64,000 bases of DNA from positions 33,930-97,929 of the forward strand of contig CAZHGC010000007.1 in assembly GCA_964531385.1 (NCBI GenBank), written 5' to 3'. A program made the translations under genes and the position numbers. The notes under the pieces were generated by a model. It worked only from the letters and a program-made list of their open reading frames with translations, made no database searches and was not told the origin of the DNA. Source of the DNA: MGBC114079 sp964531385 (GTDB taxonomy: Bacteria > Bacillota > Clostridia > Lachnospirales > CAG-274). This document shows positions 9,262 to 18,515 of the stretch, piece after piece (positions within the stretch are counted from its first letter, which is position 1; each line of letters starts with the position of its first letter).

Positions 9262-11031
9262 ATGAATTTAGAATGGGATTTAACTCCTATATACAAAAAC
9301 ATAAATTGCAACGAATTTATATCTGACAAAAAAAATTATTCAGCAAAAATAAATGAATTAAACCAATGGAGTGAAGAAAATTTCACTTCACAAGAAAACA
9401 TAACAGAAAAATTAGAACACTATGTAACAGAAAAAAACAACTTAACAAAATATTCAAAATTATCACTTTATCTAAACTTGCTTTCAAGCACAGATACGTC
9501 AAACGAAAAAATATTGAAAGAAATCGATGAAATTGAAGAAATCGAGCTTGGCATAACAATTCACGAAGTAAATTTAATTCAATATTTAAAAAAAATCGAT
9601 AACTTGCAAAAAATAATAAATTCTTCCGAAATTTTAAAACAATATGAATATTATCTAAACGAAGAAAAAAAACAAAGTCTCCATACTCTTTCGCCGGCTG
9701 AAGAAAATGTCATAACAAAAATGAAAAAAAACGGTTCAAAACTTTTTGAAAAACAATGGGAACAGCTTTCGTCAAATCTCCTTGTCGACATAAAAATAAA
9801 CGACAAATCCGAACAACTCCCGCTTTCGGTAATAAGAAACCTCGCTTATGATGAAACCCCCGAATTGCGAAAAAAAGCCTATGAAAGCGAACTTTCAGCC
9901 TATGAAAAAATAAACACATCTGTCGCCTTTTCGCTAAACGGAATAAAAGGAGAAGTTATAACAATTTCAAAAATGCGTGGTTATTCCTCACCGTTGGAAA
10001 TGACTTTGGAAAATTCGGGAATAAACAAAGAAATTCTAAACACAATGTTTTCGGCAATAAAAGAAGCTCTTCCGGAAATCCGAAAATATTTCACAAAAAA
10101 AGCACAAATATTAGGTCATAAAAACGGTTTGCCGTTCTATGATTTGTTCGCTCCAATAGCCAAAAAAGATATGAAATTCACATACGACGAAGCAAAAGAT
10201 TTTGTAATAAAAAATTTCACAAACTTCAGCGAAAAACTCGGCAATTTTGCAAAAAACGCTTTTGAAAAAAATTGGATAGATGTTATTCCGAAAAAAGGAA
10301 AAGTCGGCGGAGCTTTTTGTGAGGGAATTCACTCAATAAAAGAAAGCCGAATTTTAACAAACTTCACAGGCTCTTTCAACGATGTCATAACTTTAGCACA
10401 TGAATTGGGCCACGCCTACCACGACTCTTGCCTATACAATGAAAACGAATTAAATTCTGACTATCCAATGCCAATAGCCGAAACTGCCTCAACTTTTTGT
10501 GAAACAATAATATTAAATTCGGCTCTAAAAACCGCCTCAAACTCCGAAAAATTAATAATTTTGGAAAACGATTTATCCGGTGCAACGCAAGTAATCGTTG
10601 ATATATACAGCCGATTTCTTTTCGAAGACGAATTATTTAAACAGCGTGAAAAAGGCTTTGTTTCCGTAAATGAATTAAACGAAATAATGCTTGCAAGCCA
10701 AAAAGAAGCCTATGGCGAAGGATTAAATGAAAATTATCTCCATAAATATATGTGGGTTTGCAAACCCCATTATTACGATGCCGATTTCAATTATTACAAC
10801 TTCCCCTATGCTTTCGGGCTTCTCCTTGCAAAAGGTTTATATGCCCAATATTTAAAAACAGGAACCGAATTTGTATCACTATATGATAAAATGCTCTCAA
10901 TAACCGGAAAAAATACAATTTCCGATTGTGCTAAGCTTTGTAAAATAGATTTATGTGATATAAATTTTTGGAAAATGAGTTTGTCAATGATAAAAGAAGA
11001 AATCAAAAATTTTACAAGCATAGAATTATAA
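9262..11031 (+). CDS. pepF: Oligoendopeptidase F (M3B metallopeptidase)
   Basis: A 589-residue cytoplasmic zinc peptidase of family M3 that cleaves short peptides. The zinc motif HELGHAYHD (HExxH, about residue 379) and the downstream ligand glutamate (PIAETASTF) are visible. The length matches PepF/M3B proteins (about 560-600). AGGAGG stands before the ATG. It is a single gene between plsC and a convergent gene. Its peptide substrates cannot be told from sequence. Confidence 0.92.
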   Translation: MNLEWDLTPIYKNINCNEFISDKKNYSAKINELNQWSEENFTSQENITEKLEHYVTEKNNLTKYSKLSLYLNLLSSTDTSNEKILKEIDEIEEIELGITIHEVNLIQYLKKIDNLQKIINSSEILKQYEYYLNEEKKQSLHTLSPAEENVITKMKKNGSKLFEKQWEQLSSNLLVDIKINDKSEQLPLSVIRNLAYDETPELRKKAYESELSAYEKINTSVAFSLNGIKGEVITISKMRGYSSPLEMTLENSGINKEILNTMFSAIKEALPEIRKYFTKKAQILGHKNGLPFYDLFAPIAKKDMKFTYDEAKDFVIKNFTNFSEKLGNFAKNAFEKNWIDVIPKKGKVGGAFCEGIHSIKESRILTNFTGSFNDVITLAHELGHAYHDSCLYNENELNSDYPMPIAETASTFCETIILNSALKTASNSEKLIILENDLSGATQVIVDIYSRFLFEDELFKQREKGFVSVNELNEIMLASQKEAYGEGLNENYLHKYMWVCKPHYYDADFNYYNFPYAFGLLLAKGLYAQYLKTGTEFVSLYDKMLSITGKNTISDCAKLCKIDLCDINFWKMSLSMIKEEIKNFTSIEL

Positions 11032-11064
11032 AAAAATCATAATTTTCAGTATTTAATTAAAATA

Positions 11065-11102
11065 CCCCCTCTCATCACGTCAAAACCTACGATAAGAGGG
11101 GG
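11065..11102. terminator. Hairpin between convergent pepF and flavin-domain genes
   Basis: CCCCCTCT-C-ATC pairs with GAT-A-AGAGGGGG. On the minus strand it starts 6 bp past the stop of the 11109 gene and is followed by a T-rich stretch, so it probably ends that transcript and perhaps pepF too. Confidence 0.65.
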
Positions 11103-11108
11103 CAACTA

Positions 11109-11528
11109 TTAAAGTTGTATAAATTCTTTTTCTTTAAAATTATCTTCCATTGTACATCTAACAGCCACACCGTTTTTCAAAACAAAAATCCTAAGCATTT
11201 CATCTCCAATTCCATTGGCTTTCCAATCTCTTAAAAATTGTCTTGACGGGTGTGTATAAATTTCAGTTTTAAGTTTGTCATCAAAAACTTCTTCCAAAAC
11301 TCCTGTAACACGAACTTGAACTCCGTTTCCAAAGAAACTCATTTCAGCTTTCGGATTTTCTGAAATTTGTGCATAAACATCTTTGCTTGATGCCGTATGA
11401 AAAATAATTCCGTTCTCGTCCGCACGAAACAAAAGCATACCTCTAACCCTCGGCTGATCTTTTTCAACGGTTGCAAGATAAAATACAGGATTTTGGTTAA
11501 GCAACTCAAAAACTTCCTCTTTAGTCAT
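11109..11528 (-). CDS. Pyridoxamine 5'-phosphate oxidase family (FMN split-barrel) protein
   Basis: A 139-residue split-barrel flavin-binding protein. The N-terminal pattern PVFYLATVEKDQPRVRGMLLF and the segment IIFHTASSKDVYAQISENPKAEMSFF are characteristic of small PNPOx-like proteins in anaerobes. These often bind FMN or F420, but the substrate is usually unknown. The start at 11528 is preferred to a GTG/ATG further upstream because AAAGGAG is suitably spaced. The neighbouring AraC-type regulator is transcribed in the same direction from upstream; any regulatory link is a guess. Confidence 0.8.
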   Translation of the reverse strand: MTKEEVFELLNQNPVFYLATVEKDQPRVRGMLLFRADENGIIFHTASSKDVYAQISENPKAEMSFFGNGVQVRVTGVLEEVFDDKLKTEIYTHPSRQFLRDWKANGIGDEMLRIFVLKNGVAVRCTMEDNFKEKEFIQL

Positions 11529-11635
11529 AAAAAAATCTCCTTTCAACTTTATTTGTAATATTTTTTATCCTTACAACCATTATACAATCAAAAAATTTTT
11601 TTTAATATCAAATTCCAACAATATTGTTTCAAAAT

Positions 11636-12403
11636 TCAATCAAAATACATATCTTGATACATAGATGGCGTAACTCCAACACATTTTATAAAGCAAGAAG
11701 AAAAATGCGACGAACTGTTAAAACCGCACATCATTGCAACATCTGAAACAGAAACATTTTTTCTTTTCAAAAACACTTTTGAACGCTCAATCCTAACAGA
11801 AATTAAATATTCAAAAGGAGTTTTTCCCGTTTCAATTTTAAACTTTCTGTTAAAATTTGAAACCGACATATGCCCAAGCTTTGCCAAATCGGAAACATTA
11901 ATTTTTTCTGAAAAATGTTTTTCAATAAATTGTTGTGCTCTTGCAATAGAATAATCGGAAGAAACACCTCTCATATCGATTAAATCGCCCAAAACACTTC
12001 GTATAACCCAATGAACAATAATTGTCGCCTGACAATCAAGCGTAATCTCCGAATTTGCAACATTTTTGCTATACTCAAAAGCAAATGTGTTCAAAGCTTT
12101 CAAAATATCTTTGCAAATTTCAAATTTCTTACATTCAAATTTCGGAATTTTATCGACATATAACAAATATTGGCTTTCAAAAAAATTTTTATCAATCAAT
12201 AAACAGTAATAATCGATGTTATCACAATCGTTATGAGGAACATCTGGAGAATAAACAACTCCACCATAGTATTTTTCTTCTTTTTGCTGTTTCAAAAAAT
12301 AAATACAAACCATATAAGAAGGGTGAGAATGTCCTTCTTTTTTTGCATATCCACAACCTTCGGAAAACGGAACAAAAATCCCCAATTTTTTTGAACATAA
12401 CAA
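11636..12403 (-). CDS. AraC-family transcriptional regulator, 5' end disrupted by two frameshifts
   Basis: A 255-codon open frame whose C-terminal about 100 residues form the paired AraC helix-turn-helix (ISVRIERSKVFLKRKNVSVSDVAMMCGF, then SHFSSCFIKCVGVTPSMYQ). The N-terminal part looks like a cupin sensor domain (EGHSHPSYMVCIYF). No ribosome binding site precedes 12403. A good site (GGGGGG) precedes an ATG at 12475 in the same frame, but that frame hits a stop at codon 17. Between an A8 run (12448-12455) and an A7 run (12386-12392) the coding-like sequence lies in another frame, giving IVEEHLKYVDCYVQKN. The intact gene was therefore probably 11636-12475, about 279 codons. Confidence 0.8.
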   Translation of the reverse strand: MLCSKKLGIFVPFSEGCGYAKKEGHSHPSYMVCIYFLKQQKEEKYYGGVVYSPDVPHNDCDNIDYYCLLIDKNFFESQYLLYVDKIPKFECKKFEICKDILKALNTFAFEYSKNVANSEITLDCQATIIVHWVIRSVLGDLIDMRGVSSDYSIARAQQFIEKHFSEKINVSDLAKLGHMSVSNFNRKFKIETGKTPFEYLISVRIERSKVFLKRKNVSVSDVAMMCGFNSSSHFSSCFIKCVGVTPSMYQDMYFD

Positions 12404-12494
12404 TCAACATATTTAAGATGCTCTTCAACAATTCCGCCACCAACCAATTTTTTTTATAATTTCAAAATCTCTCATAAATTCCCCCCAAATTAAA

Positions 12495-12539
12495 AACACT
12501 AAATATGATTCACATATTTGTAAATCAATATTTAGTGTT
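12495..12539 (-). terminator. Terminator of the PfkB kinase gene
   Basis: On the minus strand AACACTAAATATTGATT pairs with AATCATATTTAGTGTT (one bulge), and TTTTTAATTT follows the hairpin. It lies 17 bp past the kinase stop codon. Confidence 0.75.
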
Positions 12540-12556
12540 AAAAAACTTTGTAAAAA

Positions 12557-13585
12557 TTATCTGTTCATTTCGCTTTCGTTTCCGCTACTTTTGTGTGATG
12601 CAATAATACTTTCAATTTCTTCAAGACTGCTCGCCGGCATATCTCCGTAAATTGTGTTTTTAACAGCACTCATAGCATTACCAAATTCAAGAGCTTTCTG
12701 AACATCATTATAATTTAAAATTCCAAACAAAGCCCCCGCAACATATGCGTCACCGCTACCAATTCTGTCAACAACTTCAATGTTTTCATATTGAGGCTCT
12801 TCATAAAATTTCCCGTCAAAATAAATAATTGAACCAAAATTATGACGAGTTGGGCTAACAACACCCCTTCTTGTTGTCAAAACAATTTTACAATTATATT
12901 CTTCCGTATAACTTTTCATAATTTCTTGAAGAGTTCCCTCTTTTTGCATCATTCTTCTTGAAGTCTCCTCGGAAATAAACAAAATATCAATATACGGTAA
13001 AATGCTTTTAATTGTTTCTCTTGCTTCTTCTTCGCTCCAAAGGCTTGCACGATAGTTAACATCAAAAGAAATTGCCGCACCTTTGGCTTTAAAATTTTTA
13101 ATAAGTTCAATAGCTGTTTTTCTTAAATTTTTATTAAGTGCAAGAGTAATTCCGCTAACGTGAAAAAGCCTTGTTTTATCATAAATTTCAGGATTAATCT
13201 CAGTCAATTCCAAAGTTGTCATAGAAGAGTGAGCTCTGTCATAAACAACAGAAGATTTTCTCGGATAAGCACCGCTTTCATAATAATAAATTCCAAGTCT
13301 CTTTTCATCACTTTCGTCATAAACAACATAATCGTCACTAACGTTTCCATATCTTATTTTATATTTAATAAAACGTCCAATTTTATTATCCGGAAGTTTC
13401 GTTATAATTGCAGTTCGAATTCCAAGAAACGCAGCCCCCGATGCAACGTTAAGTTCCGAACCTCCCGCATTCTTTTCAAAAACTTGCCCCTGAGAAATTT
13501 TTTCTTTATCCGGTGGAGATAATCTAAGCATAACTTCGCCAAAACTAATCAAATCAAATTTCTTGTTGTCTTGAATAAAATCCAT
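12557..13585 (-). CDS. PfkB-family sugar kinase, probably 2-keto-3-deoxygluconate kinase
   Basis: A 342-residue ribokinase-fold enzyme. The N-terminal signature is FGEVMLRLSPPD with GGSELNVASGAAFLG; the C-terminal ATP and catalytic-base motif is DRIGSGDAYVAGAL, where GSGD stands for the usual GAGD and the Asp is the base. These resemble KdgK, which phosphorylates 2-dehydro-3-deoxy-D-gluconate. No aldolase or uronate genes are adjacent, so the substrate is inferred. The ATG at 13585 follows AAAGGTG at about 10 nt; an in-frame GTG four codons upstream overlaps that site. Confidence 0.82.
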   Translation of the reverse strand: MDFIQDNKKFDLISFGEVMLRLSPPDKEKISQGQVFEKNAGGSELNVASGAAFLGIRTAIITKLPDNKIGRFIKYKIRYGNVSDDYVVYDESDEKRLGIYYYESGAYPRKSSVVYDRAHSSMTTLELTEINPEIYDKTRLFHVSGITLALNKNLRKTAIELIKNFKAKGAAISFDVNYRASLWSEEEARETIKSILPYIDILFISEETSRRMMQKEGTLQEIMKSYTEEYNCKIVLTTRRGVVSPTRHNFGSIIYFDGKFYEEPQYENIEVVDRIGSGDAYVAGALFGILNYNDVQKALEFGNAMSAVKNTIYGDMPASSLEEIESIIASHKSSGNESEMNR

Positions 13586-13711
13586 AATAAAACTCACCTT
13601 TCTTAATTTTCTCTCATTTTTTTAATTTATAAAATGACGACTCAAAAATTTTGAACACGCCAAATTAAAACATAACAAACCATTTTCAAAAATTATCGTT
13701 TATAAAAATAA

Positions 13712-14710
13712 TTATTGAGGAAATCCAACTTTCTTTTTAACTTTTCTAAGAGTTTTGTTTGCAAAATAAGAAGCCTTTTCCGCACCCTCTTTAATAACCG
13801 AATCTATATAAGCTTTGTCGGCAGAAAGTTCTTTATATTTTTCCTGAATAGGTTTAATTTCCTCAATAACAGCTTCGGCAACAGCTTCTTTAAAAGCACC
13901 ATAACCAACGCCTTTAAACTCTTTTTCCGCCTCTTGAGCTGTTTTTCCGGAAACAGCCCCATAAATATTCAAAAGATTGCTGATTCCCGGCTTATCCTCA
14001 CCAAGTCTAACTTCGTTGTCCGAATCCGTAACGCTCTTTTTAATTTTGTTTCTAATCAAATTCAAATCGTCTAAAAGATAAATAACATTGTTTTCGTTGT
14101 CACTTTCAGACTTTGACATTTTTTTTTCAGGATTTTGAAGCCCCATAATTCTTGCACCAACCTTAGGAATATAAGCTTCCGGAACTTTAAACACATCACC
14201 GTAAATATTGTTAAATCTCTCGGCAATATCTCTGCAAATTTCAAGATGTTGCCTTTGGTCTTCACCAACAGGCACAACGTCTGTTTGATAAAGCAAAATA
14301 TCCGCCGCCATTAAAACAGGATAAGTAAAAAGCCCCGAATTTATGTTTTCGGAATGTTTTGAAGATTTTTCTTTAAATTGTGTCATTCTGTTAAGTTCGC
14401 CCATATAAGTAAAACAATTCAAAATCCAAGAAAGCTCTGCATGAGCCGAAACGTCCGACTGATAATAAATAACATTTTTTTCCGGTTCAAGTCCAATCGC
14501 AATAAAAAGAGTAAGCAAATCTCTCGATTTTTTTCTCAAAACTGCGGGGTCTTGTCTAACAGTAATTGCGTGCATATTTGCAATGCTAAAAATACAATCA
14601 AAATCATCTTTAAGATTTTTCCAATTTTTCAAAGCACCAATATAGTTTCCCAAAGATGGATACCCCGAAGGTTGCATCGCACTGTAAATAATTTTCTTTT
14701 GCTCTGTCAT
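13712..14710 (-). CDS. trpS: Tryptophanyl-tRNA synthetase
   Basis: A 332-residue class I aminoacyl-tRNA synthetase that charges tRNA-Trp. The HIGH-like motif is PSLGNYIGAL (near residue 18), the KMSKS loop is KKMSKSESD (about residue 193), and DVVPVGEDQRQHLE is typical of TrpS. The start at 14710 follows GGAG; an upstream in-frame start lacks a site. Only 117 bp separate it from the upstream stalk-domain gene, which leaves no room for a T-box and suggests co-transcription. Confidence 0.95.
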   Translation of the reverse strand: MTEQKKIIYSAMQPSGYPSLGNYIGALKNWKNLKDDFDCIFSIANMHAITVRQDPAVLRKKSRDLLTLFIAIGLEPEKNVIYYQSDVSAHAELSWILNCFTYMGELNRMTQFKEKSSKHSENINSGLFTYPVLMAADILLYQTDVVPVGEDQRQHLEICRDIAERFNNIYGDVFKVPEAYIPKVGARIMGLQNPEKKMSKSESDNENNVIYLLDDLNLIRNKIKKSVTDSDNEVRLGEDKPGISNLLNIYGAVSGKTAQEAEKEFKGVGYGAFKEAVAEAVIEEIKPIQEKYKELSADKAYIDSVIKEGAEKASYFANKTLRKVKKKVGFPQ

Positions 14711-14827
14711 AAAATTTTCACTCCTCAATTTTCCAAGCTGTAGTATAAGCAAAGTTTTGCGTTTTCAGCCGTTCTTTGTCAAATCTAAAAACCTAACACA
14801 CTCATTTTTTTGCATCAAATTTTCAAG

Positions 14828-15925
14828 TTATTTCTTTATAGTTTTATCATCATTAACTTTGTCAACATTTTTTTCGAGCTTTCGAATAACATCTTTGTCT
14901 CTTTCTTTTTCAAAAACATTATCTTTTCCGCTAACAATAACAAAATCATTGTCAACAAGTACGTTTTTGTTAAAAATTTCTGAAAAAGAGCCAAGCTCCA
15001 AATAAGAATATTCGTTAATAATTTTAAACGCTTCCGGAAGTTTAACAAGTTCTTCCTTATCACCGTTTTTTGTAACAATAACATCGTCTTTGTTCAAAGC
15101 AAAAACCGCATTAATGCCATTATACGAAACCGTAAGTTTTTTATCTTCTCCGCTCCAGTTTGCTTCTCCTCCAAAAACAGACAAAATTGCCTTAACAGGG
15201 ATAAAAACTTTGCCTTGTTCAAAAATAGGAACAATTTTTAAATTGCTTTCATCGATTTTAACGTTTTTAGAATTAAAAAACACCGATGGATTTTCTTTTT
15301 CAAAAATAAAAACATTTCTAATTTTAAATTTTTCAATAATCTCATCAATAAGAGTTTTTTCTTCTTCCGCATCAAAAGTATATTCCTTATTGCTTATAAT
15401 AATAACGTCTCTGTCAAAAAAAACATTTTTATCAAAAGCCTGTGCAACAATTTTTGCCGGAACATATGCGACATTATCGATTATTTTAACACTTTTGTCA
15501 ATTAACTCTTCTTTTTCATCGATATTATCAACAATTCTTATTTTGTCTCCGCCTTCTTTCAATATAACAGCTTTGTTGTTATATCTCAAAGTAATTTCAC
15601 GCAAATCATTGTCCCACGATACGTCTCCTTTAAAAACGGAAGAAAACAATTTTGCCGGAATATATGCGGTTTCATCAACTATTTTCGGAACAATCAATTC
15701 GTTTTTTTCATCAATCGAAAACAATTTATCATTCATAAGAACCGATGAGCTTCCAACTTTAAAAGCTGCCGAATTTTGCATTTTGTCAAATTGCGGAACA
15801 TCAACTTCAACAGTCTGAACTTGTGAAATCGCCTCATCATTACTGCCCTCAATTTGAATAAAAAGAACAATACATAAAACTATAAAATAAGCAATTATAA
15901 TATTTACAACAAGCTTATTCTTCAT
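14828..15925 (-). CDS. Membrane-anchored protein with copper-amine-oxidase-N-like (stalk) repeats
   Basis: A 365-residue protein with an uncleaved-type N-terminal membrane segment (residues 5-24, VVNIIIAYFIVLCIVLFI), then three repeats of the stalk fold. Each contains a pattern like VDETAYIPAKLFSSVF, IDNVAYVPAKIVAQAF or EQGKVFIPVKAILSVF (about residues 85, 150 and 240). This domain (Cu_amine_oxidN1) is common on extracytoplasmic proteins of Clostridia, where it is thought to be structural; no copper enzyme is implied. The C-terminus is highly charged. AGGAGG precedes the start. It lies upstream of trpS. Function is unknown. Confidence 0.75.
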   Translation of the reverse strand: MKNKLVVNIIIAYFIVLCIVLFIQIEGSNDEAISQVQTVEVDVPQFDKMQNSAAFKVGSSSVLMNDKLFSIDEKNELIVPKIVDETAYIPAKLFSSVFKGDVSWDNDLREITLRYNNKAVILKEGGDKIRIVDNIDEKEELIDKSVKIIDNVAYVPAKIVAQAFDKNVFFDRDVIIISNKEYTFDAEEEKTLIDEIIEKFKIRNVFIFEKENPSVFFNSKNVKIDESNLKIVPIFEQGKVFIPVKAILSVFGGEANWSGEDKKLTVSYNGINAVFALNKDDVIVTKNGDKEELVKLPEAFKIINEYSYLELGSFSEIFNKNVLVDNDFVIVSGKDNVFEKERDKDVIRKLEKNVDKVNDDKTIKK

Positions 15926-15998
15926 AGAATAAACCTCCTAATCAAGTTTATAACCTAAAATATTTGTATTCAAAAAAAATAACTCGCTTGAAACATAA

Positions 15999-16032
15999 TT
16001 TTTCCGAAACCGACAAAACAGCTTCGGAAAAA
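15999..16032 (-). terminator. Terminator of the ftsE-ftsX-M23 unit
   Basis: A 10-bp perfect stem, TTTTTCCGAA with TTCGGAAAAA, lies 7 bp beyond the M23 peptidase stop codon. The T tract is partly inside the stem. Confidence 0.6.
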
Positions 16033-16038
16033 TCAAAT

Positions 16039-17334
16039 TTATTTCAAATAAGGTGTTGGGTCTGTCGGAATACCATTAACACGAACTTCAAAATGTAAAT
16101 GAACTCCTGTTGAATATCCCGTTGTTCCCGCCTTTGCAATAACTTGTCCTCTCTTAACTTCATCGCCAACATTAACGCAAAGACTTGAATTGTGTCCATA
16201 TAACGTACTCGTACCGTCGCCATGGTCAATAATAACTGTGTTGCCATATCCGCCCCTTGTTCCGGAATAAATAACAGTTCCGCTTGCCGCAGCAACAATG
16301 TCCGTATTCATAGTCGCTTTAAGGTCAAGCCCCGAATGTAGTTCGCTCGTTCCGCTAATCGGGCTGGATCTGTATCCATATGTATCGTTCGGTGCATATC
16401 CGCTATATGCCGGAACAGGATATTGCATCTTTCCGTTATTTGTTTGAGTATATGTCTTCGAAGAACTGCTGTTTTGGCTTGAAGAGCTGTTATTGTTTGA
16501 TTTGCTCGAAGAGCTGTTTGCTTTCGATGAATTTGCTGCCTTTTGAGCTGCCGCTTTTTCTGCCGCTGCCTTTCTTGCCGCCTCTTTTCTTGCCGCCGCA
16601 AGCCTTTGTTGTTCTCTCTTAATAAGGTTTTCAATATCTTTGTCCGCATCTTTCAAATCTTGAAGCTTTTGAAGATATTTCTTTTCGTCAGACGACAATT
16701 TTTTAACCATTTCTTGCTTTTCTTCAATTCGTTTGTCAAGAACTTTCTTTTTTTCTTCCTGCTCTTTTGAAAGCCTTTCAATATCTTGCTTTTCCTGCTT
16801 TATATTAGCAATGGCATCTTGAATTGTTTTTTCGGTTGCCTCATATTCTTCAATAATTTTTTGGTCAAATTCAACAATTCGTTCAATGTACTCAAGCCTT
16901 TTCAAAAAGTCCGAAAAATCTTGCGATTCAAGAACAATTTCCAAATATCCCGCCGTTCCGCTTTCATACATAACACGAACACGCTGTTTCAAGGTTTCAA
17001 ATTGATTTTCCTTGCTTGCGGTTGCATTTTTCAAATCTTGTTCGTTTTTTTCAAGGCTCTTTTTTGTCTGTTCAAGCTTTTCGGTAAGAGCGTTAAGTTC
17101 ATTCAAAACAACGTTAAGCTCCGAATCGAGTTTTTCAACTTCTTTAAGAACATCGCTTTTTTCTTTTTGAGTTCCATCAAGGGAACTTTGCGTTTTTTCA
17201 CTTTGGCTTTTAATTTCCTGCTGTTCTTTTTTAAGCTGAGAAACGCTCTTGTCCGCATAAACCGACATACTAAAAGAAACGCCGATTGCCAAAAAAACAG
17301 CAAAAAATGCCTTTTTGGAAATAGTCTTTTTCAA
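16039..17334 (-). CDS. Coiled-coil M23 peptidase (EnvC/CwlO/PcsB-like murein hydrolase)
   Basis: A 431-residue secreted protein. It has a signal peptide (about 1-27, ending SVYADKS), a long coiled coil (about 28-245), an Ala/Lys then Ser/Asn-rich linker (about 245-300) and a C-terminal M23 metallopeptidase domain. The zinc motifs are HSGLD (HxxxD) and HLHFEV (HxH). This architecture together with adjacent ftsX and ftsE matches FtsEX-controlled hydrolases, which cut peptidoglycan when FtsX pulls on the coiled coil. The start is a TTG at 17334, with AAAGG about 10 nt upstream. It is the last gene of the unit. Confidence 0.9.
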   Translation of the reverse strand: MKKTISKKAFFAVFLAIGVSFSMSVYADKSVSQLKKEQQEIKSQSEKTQSSLDGTQKEKSDVLKEVEKLDSELNVVLNELNALTEKLEQTKKSLEKNEQDLKNATASKENQFETLKQRVRVMYESGTAGYLEIVLESQDFSDFLKRLEYIERIVEFDQKIIEEYEATEKTIQDAIANIKQEKQDIERLSKEQEEKKKVLDKRIEEKQEMVKKLSSDEKKYLQKLQDLKDADKDIENLIKREQQRLAAARKEAARKAAAEKAAAQKAANSSKANSSSSKSNNNSSSSQNSSSSKTYTQTNNGKMQYPVPAYSGYAPNDTYGYRSSPISGTSELHSGLDLKATMNTDIVAAASGTVIYSGTRGGYGNTVIIDHGDGTSTLYGHNSSLCVNVGDEVKRGQVIAKAGTTGYSTGVHLHFEVRVNGIPTDPTPYLK

Positions 17335-17414
17335 AATTTCAAATCCTTTCCGCCCTCAAACATTTTTTTACAAAACGCAAATTTCAAAGGCAAATTATAT
17401 AAAGTACAACAATT

Positions 17415-18515
17415 TTAAACATTCAAATGTCTTCTGACAGAAGTAATGCTTCCCAAAGCTCCAATTCCCGCTCCAAGAATTAAAGAAATAGGAATAATAA
17501 CTGAAAAAATTTCCGAACTCGGGCTAAGTTCAAACAATTTTTGCAAAATAGAAAATTTATCATACATCAAATTAACAATTTTATCATATGAAAGCCAACT
17601 GACAATACAAGGTATAATCGCCCCCGTAATGCCAATAAGAATTCCCTCAACAACAAAAGGCCCTCTAATAAACTTGTCAGTAGCCCCAACATATTTCATA
17701 ATGTTAATTTCATTTCTTCTAACAAAAACCGTAAGTTTTATAGTGTTAACAATAATACCCGTTGCAACAACAGCCATAATAATTATAAGCATAAAACTCA
17801 TAGCCCTAACGGTGTTTTTAATTGCAGCAAACGAATCTGCCATAGACTGCGAATCTCTGATTTTTTCAATTCCAATATATTTATAACCGCTTGCTCCAAT
17901 AGTGCTGATTTCTGCGTTTTTATATTCTTCAAGCGAAACCCCCGAAGAATCTTTAACATTGCTTTCTTCCGAAACAACCTCGCTTGAAACCTCCAAATTT
18001 TGAACATTTCCGTTCTCGGAATTAAATTTTTGCTCAACATTTTTAGAAACAATTTCCGTTTCAAATTCTTTTTGAATTTCTTTAACCGCTTCAACAACAG
18101 CCCTTTGATTTTCAGGGCTGTCAATATATAAATCAAATGAACGCGGAAAAGGATTATCTTTTTCAAGTCCGTCCAAAAAACCGCTGTCGTTCCAAGTTTC
18201 TTTTGCCCGTTTCATAGCTTCGTCTTTTGAAATATATTTAACATCGGAAACGTGTGAAACAGCCCTAAGCTTTTGTTCAAGAGCCGAAACATCTTGATCA
18301 TTATTTTGGTCTCCAATAAAAACGGAAATGCTAATTTTCGTTTCAAGTTGGTCAAGAAGATAACTTATATTTTCAACAATGCAAAGAGATATGATAAGTA
18401 TGAAAACACAAGCCATAACGGTAATAATTGCCGCAAGGCTCATAAGCCTGTTTTTAAAAAGGCCCGAAACTCCTTCTTTAATTTGATATTTCAAAGTTCT
18501 AAATTTCATCATCAT
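17415..18515 (-). CDS. ftsX: Cell division ABC transporter permease FtsX
   Basis: A 366-residue membrane protein with four predicted membrane segments: LMSLAAIITVMACVFILII near the N-terminus and three after residue 230. The large extracytoplasmic loop between TM1 and TM2 contacts the hydrolase. This loop carries about 60 extra acidic/Ser-rich residues (NSENGNVQNLEVSSEVVSEE) compared with the usual about 300-residue FtsX. The gene overlaps ftsE by 17 bp. Three consecutive ATG codons (18515, 18512, 18509) are possible starts; I took the first after AGAAGG. Confidence 0.93.
   Translation of the reverse strand: MMMKFRTLKYQIKEGVSGLFKNRLMSLAAIITVMACVFILIISLCIVENISYLLDQLETKISISVFIGDQNNDQDVSALEQKLRAVSHVSDVKYISKDEAMKRAKETWNDSGFLDGLEKDNPFPRSFDLYIDSPENQRAVVEAVKEIQKEFETEIVSKNVEQKFNSENGNVQNLEVSSEVVSEESNVKDSSGVSLEEYKNAEISTIGASGYKYIGIEKIRDSQSMADSFAAIKNTVRAMSFMLIIIMAVVATGIIVNTIKLTVFVRRNEINIMKYVGATDKFIRGPFVVEGILIGITGAIIPCIVSWLSYDKIVNLMYDKFSILQKLFELSPSSEIFSVIIPISLILGAGIGALGSITSVRRHLNV

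Noticed and set aside
14711..14827. T-box leader for trpS
   Set aside because: Only 117 bp are available, with no T-box consensus or specifier loop; the gene seems to be transcribed from upstream.
15090..15818. 242-codon plus-strand frame opposite the stalk-domain gene
   Set aside because: It is antisense to a well-supported gene with signal anchor and ribosome binding site; Ser/Leu/Thr-rich low-complexity residues indicate a shadow frame.
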